Positions 23,752-31,847 of a stretch of DNA of 32,110 nt are shown piece after piece (position 1 is the first letter of the stretch; every line of letters begins with the position of its first letter). Location: positions 1-32,110 of the forward strand of contig CANPZI010000031.1 in NCBI GenBank assembly GCA_947588995.1, read 5' to 3'. The position numbers and the translations under genes are program-made. The notes below the pieces were generated by a model, which was not told the origin of the DNA, did no database searches, and worked only from the letters and a program-made list of their open reading frames with translations. The DNA comes from an uncultured Lachnospiraceae bacterium (GTDB lineage Bacteria; Bacillota; Clostridia; Lachnospirales; Lachnospiraceae).

Positions 23752-25418
23752 CTCTCTGTCTCTCCATTGAAAAAATCTTTCTGCTCCTCGGTCTGCAGGA
23801 TGTGAATGGGTTTATTCTGTTCCATGCGGTATCCCTGCCCCGCCAGAAAGTCCCGGTACGCCGCGAAAGCGCCTTTCTTTAATCGCAGCACCTGCACATC
23901 GCCGATCTGCCCCATCTCTCTGGCGCCCCGGTAACTGAAGCAGCTGTCCCGGAGGCAGTCGTCCAGCAGTTTGTCCGCGTCCGCCGGCAGCGCGCCCGTC
24001 TTCGGCTCCAGATACACCGAATAGAACGGCGTAGAACCACGGAACCCCGTGCCAACGCAGTAGCTTTCCAGCGAATAACCGCTGAGACACTCAAATCGCA
24101 GCATCGCCTTTTCCAGCTGCCGCATATCCATCTTCTCGTCCGCCACGTTGAGCACCTGGCTCTTCCGGCGGCTCATACGGATGACCGGCGCCTGCCCGTA
24201 GAAGCCCGTCACCTCCACAATGTCCCCCATCACGTACCGATAAAGGCCGGACAGGGTGGTGACGACCAGCTCATAGCTTTTCCCGGCCTCCACCTCCCGA
24301 AACGTCAGGGTCCGCTCTCCCGTCTCTCCCTCCGGGAGAAACTCGAAGAAGCAGGATTCGGGAATCAGCACGTAGCGGGCGTCATCCTCTCTCAGCGTGT
24401 AGACCGCGCCCAGAGTGCTCTCCGATGAGGCGAAAGCATAAAAGTGGATCGGCAGATCGCCGATGAACAGGCGGAGTTCATCCATATACCCCTGAAAAAT
24501 GCTTCCGCCCGCCATGCGGATATACCGAAGCTTGGGCCAGACGCGGCGCACAAGCCCCGCCTTGCCGCTCCCTGCCGCGGCACGCAGCTCCTCCGCCCGC
24601 ACGGGATCGGGGGCGAGGCGCTCTTTGATATAGTTCTTCCACGAATCACTGACACCAAAACAGCCGCTGACTTCTCCGCTGCCCACGTCTTTCACAAAAG
24701 CGTCCCAATGCTCCAGAAGATACCGGAATATCTGCACCATCCCATGCACGAAAACGCCGTGGATCGCGGTGACGTCCCGGCAGGCCAGGGCGAAGCGCAG
24801 CTTTATGTAGGACATGTTCTCCATTTTCTCCGGGAACATCACCTCTCTGGGAGAGGTGTATTGGGAAAAGTCGAGCTCGTCTCCGGATTCCATCCAGCGC
24901 ATCAGCACGCCGGAGCGCACGCCGTTCATGGTGCCGTCGGGCATGGCGGTGCGGAAAAACTCCCCCGTCTCAAAAATCTTGCCGAACAGCTTCTCGTCCG
25001 GCACATCGGCCAGCTCCTTGCGGATCACGTCCTGCACCACATCAAGCTGGTATATCCGGTGGATCGTCACGTCACGTCTGGTAATGGGCACATATTTCGG
25101 CTGGGAAGTGCTGCCCGCGCTGATGCAGTAAAAGACCGGCTCGTCGGCCGTCAGCAGTCCCTTTTCTCCCCCGATCTGGCGCTCTATGAGCGATTCATAA
25201 TCGTCATACCGGGAAAGCGGCACCTGCCGCTGGTAGTCCTCCACGGTGTGCAGGTTGGAAAAGCCCCATTTTCTTCCGTATTCCGTCCCGCTGTTGCGCT
25301 TTAACAGCTCTGTCAGGAACCGCTCCTGCACATGAACGGCGTCGCCGCACACGGCCTCCATCCGCCGAAGCCCCGTTTCTCCTGTCGTACGGCCTCCCGT
25401 TTCCTTTTCTTCTGACAT
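23748..25418 (-). CDS. GH3-family acyl-adenylate-forming amide synthetase
   Basis: This 556-residue cytoplasmic enzyme belongs to the GH3 family, whose plant members adenylate a carboxylic acid (jasmonate, auxin) and join it to an amino acid. Phosphate-binding CISAGSTSQPKYVP lies at 98-111, followed by a FASSEST segment (~330), YRYVMGDIVEVTGFYG (~392) and RMSRRKSQVLNVADEK. These match the ATP/AMP-binding motifs of the ANL-like fold, so adenylation is expected. Bacterial members are little studied; the acyl and amine substrates cannot be read from sequence. The gene sits 13 nt after the MATE-fusion gene with a good AAGGAGAG site and overlaps the phosphatase gene. A product for the MATE exporter is a reasonable inference. 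Confidence 0.92.
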   Translation of the reverse strand: MSEEKETGGRTTGETGLRRMEAVCGDAVHVQERFLTELLKRNSGTEYGRKWGFSNLHTVEDYQRQVPLSRYDDYESLIERQIGGEKGLLTADEPVFYCISAGSTSQPKYVPITRRDVTIHRIYQLDVVQDVIRKELADVPDEKLFGKIFETGEFFRTAMPDGTMNGVRSGVLMRWMESGDELDFSQYTSPREVMFPEKMENMSYIKLRFALACRDVTAIHGVFVHGMVQIFRYLLEHWDAFVKDVGSGEVSGCFGVSDSWKNYIKERLAPDPVRAEELRAAAGSGKAGLVRRVWPKLRYIRMAGGSIFQGYMDELRLFIGDLPIHFYAFASSESTLGAVYTLREDDARYVLIPESCFFEFLPEGETGERTLTFREVEAGKSYELVVTTLSGLYRYVMGDIVEVTGFYGQAPVIRMSRRKSQVLNVADEKMDMRQLEKAMLRFECLSGYSLESYCVGTGFRGSTPFYSVYLEPKTGALPADADKLLDDCLRDSCFSYRGAREMGQIGDVQVLRLKKGAFAAYRDFLAGQGYRMEQNKPIHILQTEEQKDFFNGETER

Positions 25419-25431
25419 GCCGTGTCTCTCC

Positions 25432-27180
25432 TTACAACAGGATCAAAAGGGTATTCATCCCGAATGTGTCCTGATAATCTACCTGCTTTACCAGCTTTTG
25501 CAGCATCCGCATGCCCATATAGAGCATGTCGTCGTCCTCTTCAGCGCCGGAATCAATGGGGTTGAACTTCTTCCCGTTATAGCGGATGCGGATGCCGGTC
25601 TCGCCCGGCACGGCATACACCCGGATATCAAACAGAAGCCGCTGCGGGTCATTGATGTCCGTGATGAGCGTCATCATCTCTTCCAAGGCCAGGCTCACAC
25701 GCATCACCTGCTTATCCTCCATCCCGTTTTCCTGGCAGAAATCCGTGATCTTTTCGCTGGCCTCGCAGATCTTCTCATGATCGCTGACCATGGAGAAGTT
25801 GATGACCCGTCCCGCCTTTTCCAGCGTCTGGTCCATGAGGAAATACCGGCTGGTCATCTCGCGCCGGCGATGCAGCAGACCGGTGAGCAGATACCACACG
25901 CAGACCGTCAACAGTTCCCCCGCCGCGAGAAACAGCCACGGCGTCATCCCGGACGCCAGCAGGGCCAGCAGGCTCAGCGCCGCAAAGACATAAGACTTGA
26001 GGATGATGATCAGGTTGGACAGCCCCGCGTGGCCCGAAACGCTGTAATAGGAGGACAGCACATTGTTCCACAGAGAGGGGATCAGACTGACGGCGAGGCA
26101 CAGCATGGGAAAGACCATGGGCTGATCCAGCCCGTAGGCCGCCGCTATGAGGTTCGCCCCCGGCACGATGACCGCGCCGCAGACAAGGCTGTACAGGACG
26201 CCCCTTTTCAGCTCCAGCCTCAGCAGGATGCGGATACTCTCATTGTCCCTCTCGCCCCGGTATACGCCCATCATCGCCGTGCCCGCCTGGGGAACGCCCA
26301 CCGTCACGGCCTCGGCGAAAGCGCTGATCCCGTTCAGCACGGAGAACACTGCCAGCATCATGCTGTCGCCGTATTGCTGCAACAAGCCGTTCACGCACAG
26401 AAGCCGCAGCGTCTGAACCAGGTTGTTCATCGCGGCCGGGCTGCCCGCCACGGCCAGTTCCCGGAACTCTTCCCTCCCCGGAAGCGCCGGCCCCGGCCCG
26501 AAACGGAAAGTCCCGCGGTAAAGGCTCGCGAAGCCGACCAGGCACGCCGCCGCCGTCGCGATGACGCTGGCCAGCGCCGCGCCGAAAACGCCCATATCGA
26601 ACCCGTACAGGAAGACAAAATCCAGCGCCACGTTCCCCGCGCCCATAACCGTCATCATCACGGTCACGGTCTTGTGCTTCCCGTCCAGCCGCAGATACCA
26701 GAACGGTATGTACAGAAAGATCTTAGGGAACGCGCCCGCCAGCGTGACCAGCGCGTAGTCTCTCACCATGGGAAGTATCTCCTGATCGCGGCACAGAAAG
26801 GCCGCGATCGCATCGATCAGCCAAACCCCGGCGGCTGTCATGACGACAGAGGCGATGAGGCAGAGGGTGACCGCATAACGGTAATACAGCGCCGCCTTGT
26901 CCTTGTGATTGGCGCCGATCTCCCTGGAGCTGCAGATCGCCGCGCCCGACACGAAAAAAGAACCTGCGATGCACAAGGCCAGATAGACCGGCACGCAGAG
27001 GTTGATGGCCGCAAGGCCGCCCGCGCCGATCTTCCGGCCAACCAGGACTCCATCCGCGATGATATTGACACAGCCGCTTAAGATCGACAGCATCCCCGGC
27101 CACAGCGCCGCGCGGTATGTCTTTCCCAGAAACTCCTCGTTCTGTATCAGGATGTTCTCGTTTTCCACTGCCGTTGCCAT
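25432..27180 (-). CDS. MATE-family exporter fused to a degenerate RsbW-like domain
   Basis: Residues 1 to about 440 are a twelve-helix MATE cation-drug antiporter. Residues about 450-582 have the layout of a HATPase_c_2/RsbW domain and align with the free kinase encoded downstream. The ATP-site residues are changed: the N-box Asn is Leu505 (ALEEMMTLITD versus AIDELFSNIAR), the G1 Asp is Tyr534 (RYNGKKFNP versus DHGKPYDP), and the G2 glycine motif is YMGMRML (554-560) instead of GGLGIFM. The domain is therefore probably non-catalytic but may still bind the STAS protein. It starts with ATG 12 nt after the STAS gene, with a weak ribosome site, suggesting coupling. Export driven by Na+ or H+ is known for the family; the substrate is unknown. 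Confidence 0.92.
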   Translation of the reverse strand: MATAVENENILIQNEEFLGKTYRAALWPGMLSILSGCVNIIADGVLVGRKIGAGGLAAINLCVPVYLALCIAGSFFVSGAAICSSREIGANHKDKAALYYRYAVTLCLIASVVMTAAGVWLIDAIAAFLCRDQEILPMVRDYALVTLAGAFPKIFLYIPFWYLRLDGKHKTVTVMMTVMGAGNVALDFVFLYGFDMGVFGAALASVIATAAACLVGFASLYRGTFRFGPGPALPGREEFRELAVAGSPAAMNNLVQTLRLLCVNGLLQQYGDSMMLAVFSVLNGISAFAEAVTVGVPQAGTAMMGVYRGERDNESIRILLRLELKRGVLYSLVCGAVIVPGANLIAAAYGLDQPMVFPMLCLAVSLIPSLWNNVLSSYYSVSGHAGLSNLIIILKSYVFAALSLLALLASGMTPWLFLAAGELLTVCVWYLLTGLLHRRREMTSRYFLMDQTLEKAGRVINFSMVSDHEKICEASEKITDFCQENGMEDKQVMRVSLALEEMMTLITDINDPQRLLFDIRVYAVPGETGIRIRYNGKKFNPIDSGAEEDDDMLYMGMRMLQKLVKQVDYQDTFGMNTLLILL

Positions 27181-27192
27181 GCCCGCTCTTTC

Positions 27193-27489
27193 TTACTCGA
27201 TGGTCAGAATATCCGCAAACCCCGTGACATCAAAGATCTCCATGATCGTCTCGTTCACGTTTTTGATTACCATGGACCCCTGCTGATTCATGACTTTCTG
27301 GGCGCTCAGCAGCACGCGCAGGCCCGCTGAGGACAGGTACTCCAGCCCCGCGAAGTCCAGCGTCAGTTCCGTGACGCCGTCCATGCTCTGCTTCAACTCC
27401 GCCTCCAGCTGCGGCGCGGTGGCGGTGTCCAGCCGTCCCTCCAGGGCCATGTCAAGCTGGGAACCGTTCTGATTTTTTGTGATAGTCAT
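27193..27489 (-). CDS. STAS-domain anti-sigma-factor antagonist-like protein
   Basis: This 98-residue single-domain STAS protein is of the SpoIIAA/RsbV type. The phospho-acceptor region is LDFAGLEYLSSAGLRVLL, with Ser54 the likely acceptor by alignment to the D-S-S-G loop of SpoIIAA. The start has a strong AAGGAGG ribosome site. It is 33 nt after the NCS2 permease with no terminator between, and 12 nt before the MATE fusion. In partner switching, the unphosphorylated form binds a kinase-like partner; here two candidates exist, the free RsbW and the domain on the exporter. Its neighbour the NCS2 permease shares a fold with SulP transporters, which carry STAS domains, so regulating that permease is a second possibility. 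Confidence 0.95.
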   Translation of the reverse strand: MTITKNQNGSQLDMALEGRLDTATAPQLEAELKQSMDGVTELTLDFAGLEYLSSAGLRVLLSAQKVMNQQGSMVIKNVNETIMEIFDVTGFADILTIE

Positions 27490-27522
27490 CGTTTTCTTCC
27501 TCCTTATTGTTCGTAACAGTTC

Positions 27523-28929
27523 TTAATGTGTCACAAAGAACATGACGGCAAAGAGCGCCGCGATCACCCATGTTCCCGCTTTTACGTCCCTTGCCTTTCC
27601 GTTAAACACACTGATCAGCACATAAGAGATCACGCCGAAAGCAATGCCGTAAGAGATATTGTAGGTCATAGGCATCATCGCCAGAGTCAGAAACGCCGGG
27701 ACCGCCTCCTCTGTTTTCAGCCAGTCTATATTCCTGGCGCAGTTCATCATCATGATCCCCACATAGATGAGAGCCGCCGCCGTCGCGCATCCCGGTATCA
27801 GCTTCGCGATCGGGCTCAAAAACATGCTGACAAAAAACAATGCCCCCGTCACCATGGCGGCCAGACCGGTCCTCCCGCCCTCCGCGATGCCCGTGGAAGC
27901 CTCCACATAAGAGCTTACCGTGGATGTGCCGCAGACCGCGCCGCACGCGGTGGCTATGGCATCCGCCAGCATCGCCTTGTCCATGTTGGGCACTTCCCCC
28001 TCTTCGGTCAGAAGATTTCCCCTGGCACAGGCTCCATACAGGGTGCCGATCGTATCAAACATATCCACCAGACAGAAAGCAAGCGCGGTCGTCGCGATCA
28101 ATACGGCAAGCTCCACTCCACTGTGATCGGCCAGATAATGCGAAAAATCGAAGCCCTCCGTAAAAACCCTGCCAAACGCCTGCGTGCCAAAGTCCCCAAA
28201 CGCCGCGAGCGGGTTAAAATTCAGATTGTCTGTAAAGCCTTGATAAAATCCGGGAACCGTAAAGCCAAGGAGATAGTACAGCGCCGTTCCGCCCAGTATG
28301 CCCCAGAGCACGGCGCCCTTGACCCGTCTGCACGTCAGAACCGCGATCGCGATTAAAATAGAAAATGTGACAAGCATCGGCATGATATCTTTCCACGCCA
28401 CATTGCCGGAGAGAAGGTTGAAGGAGGCAAGGCTGACATAGGTGGAGGGATCCGCCACCACGATGCCGGAATCCTTCAGCCCGATGAGGGCGATAAACAG
28501 CCCGACTCCCGCGGGGATCGAAACCCTTACCGACGTCGGGATCGCCTCAAATACTTTCTTGCGAAGCCCCGTCACCGTAAGCAGGATGAACAGAATCCCG
28601 TCCAGCAGAACAAGCACCAGGGCATTGGCATAGCTCAGCCCAAGGCCGAAACACACCGTATAGACAAAAAAGGCGTTGGCGCCCATGGCGGAGGCCTGCG
28701 CCAGCGGCAGATTCGCCAGCAGCCCGATCAGCACCGTCCCGATACAGGCGGAGATCGCCGTCGCAATATAGATCGCGTTGTATGACACCCCCGGAAGCTC
28801 CGCAAACATCCCGGAATTGACCATGAGGATATACGCCATGGTCATAAAGGTCGTAACGCCTGCCAGAACTTCCGTTTTCACGGTAGAGCCGGCTTCCCTG
28901 ACATGAAACATTTTTTCCGGTGATAACAT
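27523..28929 (-). CDS. NCS2-family (AzgA/PbuG-like) purine permease
   Basis: This protein of about 468 residues has some 13-14 membrane segments and fits the guanine/hypoxanthine/adenine branch of NCS2: TFMTMAYILMVN near the start, QASAMGANAFF (about 77-87), GLFIALIGLK, LAFCLVDMFDTIGTLYG and CGTSTVSSYVEASTGIAEGGRTGL. It imports purine bases with protons. I prefer the ATG at 28929, with CAGGGAT upstream, to the GTG at 28941. It has its own promoter and a leader of only about 34 nt, too short for a purine riboswitch. It lies just downstream of a nucleotidase lipoprotein, suggesting linked purine salvage, and precedes the STAS gene. Confidence 0.93.
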   Translation of the reverse strand: MLSPEKMFHVREAGSTVKTEVLAGVTTFMTMAYILMVNSGMFAELPGVSYNAIYIATAISACIGTVLIGLLANLPLAQASAMGANAFFVYTVCFGLGLSYANALVLVLLDGILFILLTVTGLRKKVFEAIPTSVRVSIPAGVGLFIALIGLKDSGIVVADPSTYVSLASFNLLSGNVAWKDIMPMLVTFSILIAIAVLTCRRVKGAVLWGILGGTALYYLLGFTVPGFYQGFTDNLNFNPLAAFGDFGTQAFGRVFTEGFDFSHYLADHSGVELAVLIATTALAFCLVDMFDTIGTLYGACARGNLLTEEGEVPNMDKAMLADAIATACGAVCGTSTVSSYVEASTGIAEGGRTGLAAMVTGALFFVSMFLSPIAKLIPGCATAAALIYVGIMMMNCARNIDWLKTEEAVPAFLTLAMMPMTYNISYGIAFGVISYVLISVFNGKARDVKAGTWVIAALFAVMFFVTH

Positions 28930-28969
28930 TGATCCCTGCACCCCGCTTCATTTCTTGCTATAATGGAAT

Positions 28970-28998
28970 ATTCTACGCCAATAACACAAATTTTTCAA
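28970..28998 (-). promoter_or_regulatory. Sigma-A promoter for the NCS2-STAS-MATE-GH3 transcript
   Basis: On the minus strand TTGAAA (28993-28998), 17 nt and TAGAAT (28970-28975). The start near 28963 lies about 34 nt before the NCS2 ATG. With no later terminator seen until 21706, it may drive all six genes. Confidence 0.6.
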
Positions 28999-29035
28999 TT
29001 GTTTTATCTCATCACTTTTCGCAGATATCTATTTT

Positions 29036-30721
29036 TTATCTGACTTTGATCCGTCCCTGCGGCAGGGCGTACTCCTCCCCCACCGTTCCGTTGAGTTCAT
29101 CCGTCAGATAAGTCATAAGGATCTCATAGTCCGTCATTCCCTCATCCACCGTCAGCTCGTTGTCCATAAAGATATTCATTCCGTCCCCGCCTTCCTTGAT
29201 CAGGTAATTGTGGGACGCCACGGTGTACACTTCATCCAGCACAAGCTCCGTATAGCTGCCATCTTCCTTGAGAACCATGACGTCCTGTACTCTCCGGTTC
29301 TCCCCACAGGAGAGGAACGTTCCCTGCTCATCCGTCTCCACCGTGGATTCCACAGAGGTGTCGATCGTATAGGTAAGCCCCGACACCTGCAGGAAACCGC
29401 CGTTTTCCCCCGCCGCGTTTTCCCCGCCGTCCGCATCGGACAGACAGTCGCGGCTCGCCATCTCCAGGGCGTCCAGAATTTCCTGCCCCGTGGCTTTTGC
29501 CACGCAGAGCGTATTGCCGTAGGGATGCACGCGCAGAATATCCTCATAAGTGATCTCTCCCGCGGGAATATCGGCCCGGATGCCGCCGCCGTTCACAAGC
29601 GCGATATCCGCTCCCGATACCGCCCGGTACGCGTCCGCGCAGAAATCCCCCAGATTGGTCTCTCTGCTCCGTATGAGACGCACGCCGGCATCGGAAGCTG
29701 TGGTAAGCGTTACCTCTGATACGGCGACGCTTTTTGTCAGCTCGGCCTCATACTTTTCTTTCATACTCTCTATGCAGTCTGCCATTTCGCTGTCTGTCCC
29801 CGAATACGCCCCGATCAGCCCTGTCTGGATATCCCCGTTCGCGGTGATGGTAAGACGGCCGATATGGCAGAGCGCCGTGCCCGTGGAGGACAAAAGCACA
29901 TCCTCCCCATCCGCGTTTGTTACCATATCACAGGGGATTTCACTGTGGGAATGGCCGTCCAGCACGACGTCGATCCCCCTTGTATTCGCAATCAGCTCAA
30001 GAGAGGTAAACGGCGAGGATGCCGCATTCGTCCCCAGATGGGAAAGCACCACGACATAATCCGCGCCGTCTTTCACACAGGCGTCCACATTTTCCTGCAC
30101 GCATCCGTATAATTCCGCCCCGCTTTCCCCACAGAAATCGTACACATAGTTCCCGCTCTCATCACAAAAATATATCGGCGAAGATTTTACGATGGTCTCC
30201 GGCGTTGACACCCCGATAAAGGCAACCTTCACATTGCCATAGGACACGATCTTGTACGGCAAAAGCCGGGAAAAAAATGCCGCCGCCTCATCCTGCCCTG
30301 TATAGCGAATATTGCAGCCAAGATACTGAGCGCCGCTTATCTCCATCAGCCGGTCGAGCTGCTCTAACCCATAGTTAAACTCGTGATTCCCCAGAACCGC
30401 GAAGTCATACCCCGCGCGGTTCATAAGCTCCGCCGGATACTCCCCCTCGGAAACCGTGCCGAGCACATCCCCCTGCAGGGCATCCCCGCAGTCTACGAGC
30501 GCGACATAAGGGGTATCCTGTTCGCACTGCTTCCTGTACGCCGCAAGTCCGGCATAGCCGATATTGTCATCCACAGCGCAGTGCACATCATTCGTATACA
30601 AGATGATGATGTCGTCCGCGTTTGTCTTATCCTTTGCACTGCACCCACCCAAAATAAACGCAGCCGCAAGCATAACGGCCAGAAAGCAGCGCCGTTTTTT
30701 CCCGATTGGCCTGATATCCAT
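29036..30721 (-). CDS. Lipoprotein 5'-nucleotidase/UshA-like metallophosphatase
   Basis: This 561-residue protein has a lipoprotein signal ending LGGC (Cys27), so it is anchored outside the cell membrane. The N-terminal calcineurin-like phosphatase domain has TNDVHC (43-48), GDALQGD (79-85), GNHEFNYG (111-118), SHLG and GHSH (about 254). The C-terminal 5'-nucleotidase domain has NGGGIRADIPAGEITYEDIL (about 378). The usual TND(x)H metal motif is present. It would release nucleosides and phosphate from extracellular nucleotides, or cleave related phosphoesters. The ATG follows GAGGAG. It is followed by the purine permease gene on the same strand, supporting a salvage role, but the permease has its own promoter. 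Confidence 0.92.
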   Translation of the reverse strand: MDIRPIGKKRRCFLAVMLAAAFILGGCSAKDKTNADDIIILYTNDVHCAVDDNIGYAGLAAYRKQCEQDTPYVALVDCGDALQGDVLGTVSEGEYPAELMNRAGYDFAVLGNHEFNYGLEQLDRLMEISGAQYLGCNIRYTGQDEAAAFFSRLLPYKIVSYGNVKVAFIGVSTPETIVKSSPIYFCDESGNYVYDFCGESGAELYGCVQENVDACVKDGADYVVVLSHLGTNAASSPFTSLELIANTRGIDVVLDGHSHSEIPCDMVTNADGEDVLLSSTGTALCHIGRLTITANGDIQTGLIGAYSGTDSEMADCIESMKEKYEAELTKSVAVSEVTLTTASDAGVRLIRSRETNLGDFCADAYRAVSGADIALVNGGGIRADIPAGEITYEDILRVHPYGNTLCVAKATGQEILDALEMASRDCLSDADGGENAAGENGGFLQVSGLTYTIDTSVESTVETDEQGTFLSCGENRRVQDVMVLKEDGSYTELVLDEVYTVASHNYLIKEGGDGMNIFMDNELTVDEGMTDYEILMTYLTDELNGTVGEEYALPQGRIKVR

Positions 30722-30733
30722 TCTCTATCTCCT

Positions 30734-30748
30734 CGAAAACTGTTTTCG
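30734..30748. promoter_or_regulatory. Perfect palindrome at the nucleotidase transcription start
   Basis: CGAAAAC-T-GTTTTCG (7+1+7) covers the expected transcription start just after the -10 box and ends near the ribosome site. It is a good operator candidate, or a very tight leader hairpin. The binding protein is unknown. Confidence 0.45.
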
Positions 30749-30752
30749 TATC

Positions 30753-30781
30753 ATCTTATCACGAATATTCATGAATGCCAA
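30753..30781 (-). promoter_or_regulatory. Sigma-A promoter of the nucleotidase gene
   Basis: On the minus strand TTGGCA (30776-30781), 17 nt and TAAGAT (30753-30758). The spacer contains the 10-bp palindrome ATTCATGAAT (30767-30776). It is divergent from the lipoprotein promoter a few bases away. Confidence 0.6.
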
Positions 30782-30795
30782 TATCCGTAATTGGC

Positions 30796-30824
30796 GTGAC
30801 AGGCATAAAGCGATATGCTATCAT
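30796..30824 (+). promoter_or_regulatory. Sigma-A promoter of the Asp-box lipoprotein gene
   Basis: GTGACA (30796-30801), 17 nt and TATCAT (30819-30824), each a 5/6 match to consensus. The start near 30831 gives a leader of about 70 nt. Confidence 0.55.
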
Positions 30825-30899
30825 GATCTCAAAAGGCGGCGCATAAGAAACGCCTGCCGAAACTAAATTTCAACCCCGGAGATTCAAGGAGATTCCATT

Positions 30900-31664
30900 A
30901 TGAGATATCCCTGTCTGACACTTTTCCTCTGTATCTTGCTCCTGCTCGGCGGCTGCGCTTCTGCTGTCGATGAGCGGGGCAACGCCATACTCGCCGCTGC
31001 GGCGGCCGATGGCGTTCAGCCGGAAAAGCCTTATGGATTAACGGCAGCTTTCCAGGACGGCAGTATTGCCGTTGTAGATGAAAACAGCAGTGATATGCTA
31101 AACAAAATACCCTTGTCCGAAGACGAGTACGCACTCTTCCTCAGCATGACGGACGACAGCCACGGCTGTCTGTTATACTGCAGTTCCCCCGCCGCCGGCA
31201 TCATGATGAAGCATCTGTATATCACGGAAGATCGGTGGGCCACCTATGAAGAAAAAGATCTCAGCTCACTCATAGACGGCTATCCGACCAGCCTGTCCGC
31301 ATTGTCCACGGATCATATCTATATCGGGACGCAGATGCGCAGCAACGGTTATCTGTTTGAGACGACCGACGGCGGCGGACAGTGGCAGCCCGTCACGGTA
31401 GACGACGAATATTACCGATATGGGTATGTGCTGCCGGTGTGCGGAGACGACCATACTTTATACGCTCTTCTGGAATACCCGGACTCGCTCACGGACACAA
31501 GCGCTTACGTGCTGTGCAGACACGCAGGTGCCTCGGCGGCATGGGAAAAGATCGGCAGCTTTGTGCCGGAAGATTTCGGCGAACCGCAGACATACTACGT
31601 CTCCGACGGCTATCTGTACATTGCGGATTCGCGGGGTACGCAGTATCAAGTAAGGCTACCCTGA
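30900..31664 (+). CDS. Lipoprotein with an Asp-box (BNR-like) motif
   Basis: This 254-residue protein begins with a lipoprotein signal (LLGGC, Cys19), so it is anchored on the outer face of the membrane. Alternating short beta-like stretches and an Asp-box (ETTDGGGQW, about residues 154-162), as in BNR/sialidase-type beta-propellers, suggest a partial propeller fold. It shows no catalytic sialidase residues that I can identify, and with one clear Asp-box it may be a small sensor or binding lipoprotein. The ribosome site AAGGAG is strong. It is transcribed divergently from the nucleotidase lipoprotein. No strong terminator was seen after it. Function is not recognised. Confidence 0.7.
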   Translation: MRYPCLTLFLCILLLLGGCASAVDERGNAILAAAAADGVQPEKPYGLTAAFQDGSIAVVDENSSDMLNKIPLSEDEYALFLSMTDDSHGCLLYCSSPAAGIMMKHLYITEDRWATYEEKDLSSLIDGYPTSLSALSTDHIYIGTQMRSNGYLFETTDGGGQWQPVTVDDEYYRYGYVLPVCGDDHTLYALLEYPDSLTDTSAYVLCRHAGASAAWEKIGSFVPEDFGEPQTYYVSDGYLYIADSRGTQYQVRLP

Positions 31665-31728
31665 CCCCGGTTTATTTTTCGTTTAGAAATCCTTCACAAA
31701 TCCATAATCACTCTTAATAATTCTATAA

Positions 31729-31757
31729 TTGACTCTCTGTTATAGCCGATGTATAAC
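31729..31757 (+). promoter_or_regulatory. Sigma-A promoter of the hsp20 gene
   Basis: TTGACT (31729-31734), 17 nt and TATAAC (31752-31757), both 5/6 matches to consensus. The start near 31764 leaves a leader of about 84 nt. No CIRCE element (TTAGCACTC repeat) was found. Confidence 0.65.
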
Positions 31758-31788
31758 AAGTATAAACAAAGAAACAACTACCAGCGAT

Positions 31789-31807
31789 GAATTGGATTTC
31801 CCAATTC
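31789..31807 (+). promoter_or_regulatory. Hairpin in the hsp20 leader
   Basis: GAATTGG (31789-31795) pairs with CCAATTC (31801-31807) around a 5-nt loop, roughly 27 nt before the AAAAAGGAG ribosome site. It may be an operator or an mRNA element; it does not sequester the ribosome site by itself. Confidence 0.45.
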
Positions 31808-31847
31808 GGTCATACTGATAGCATAGAAGAAAAAAGGAGTGATCATT

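Noticed and set aside
28930..28970. Purine riboswitch upstream of the NCS2 permease
   Set aside because: The leader between the mapped-by-eye promoter and the ATG is only about 34 nt and has no three-way-junction sequence.
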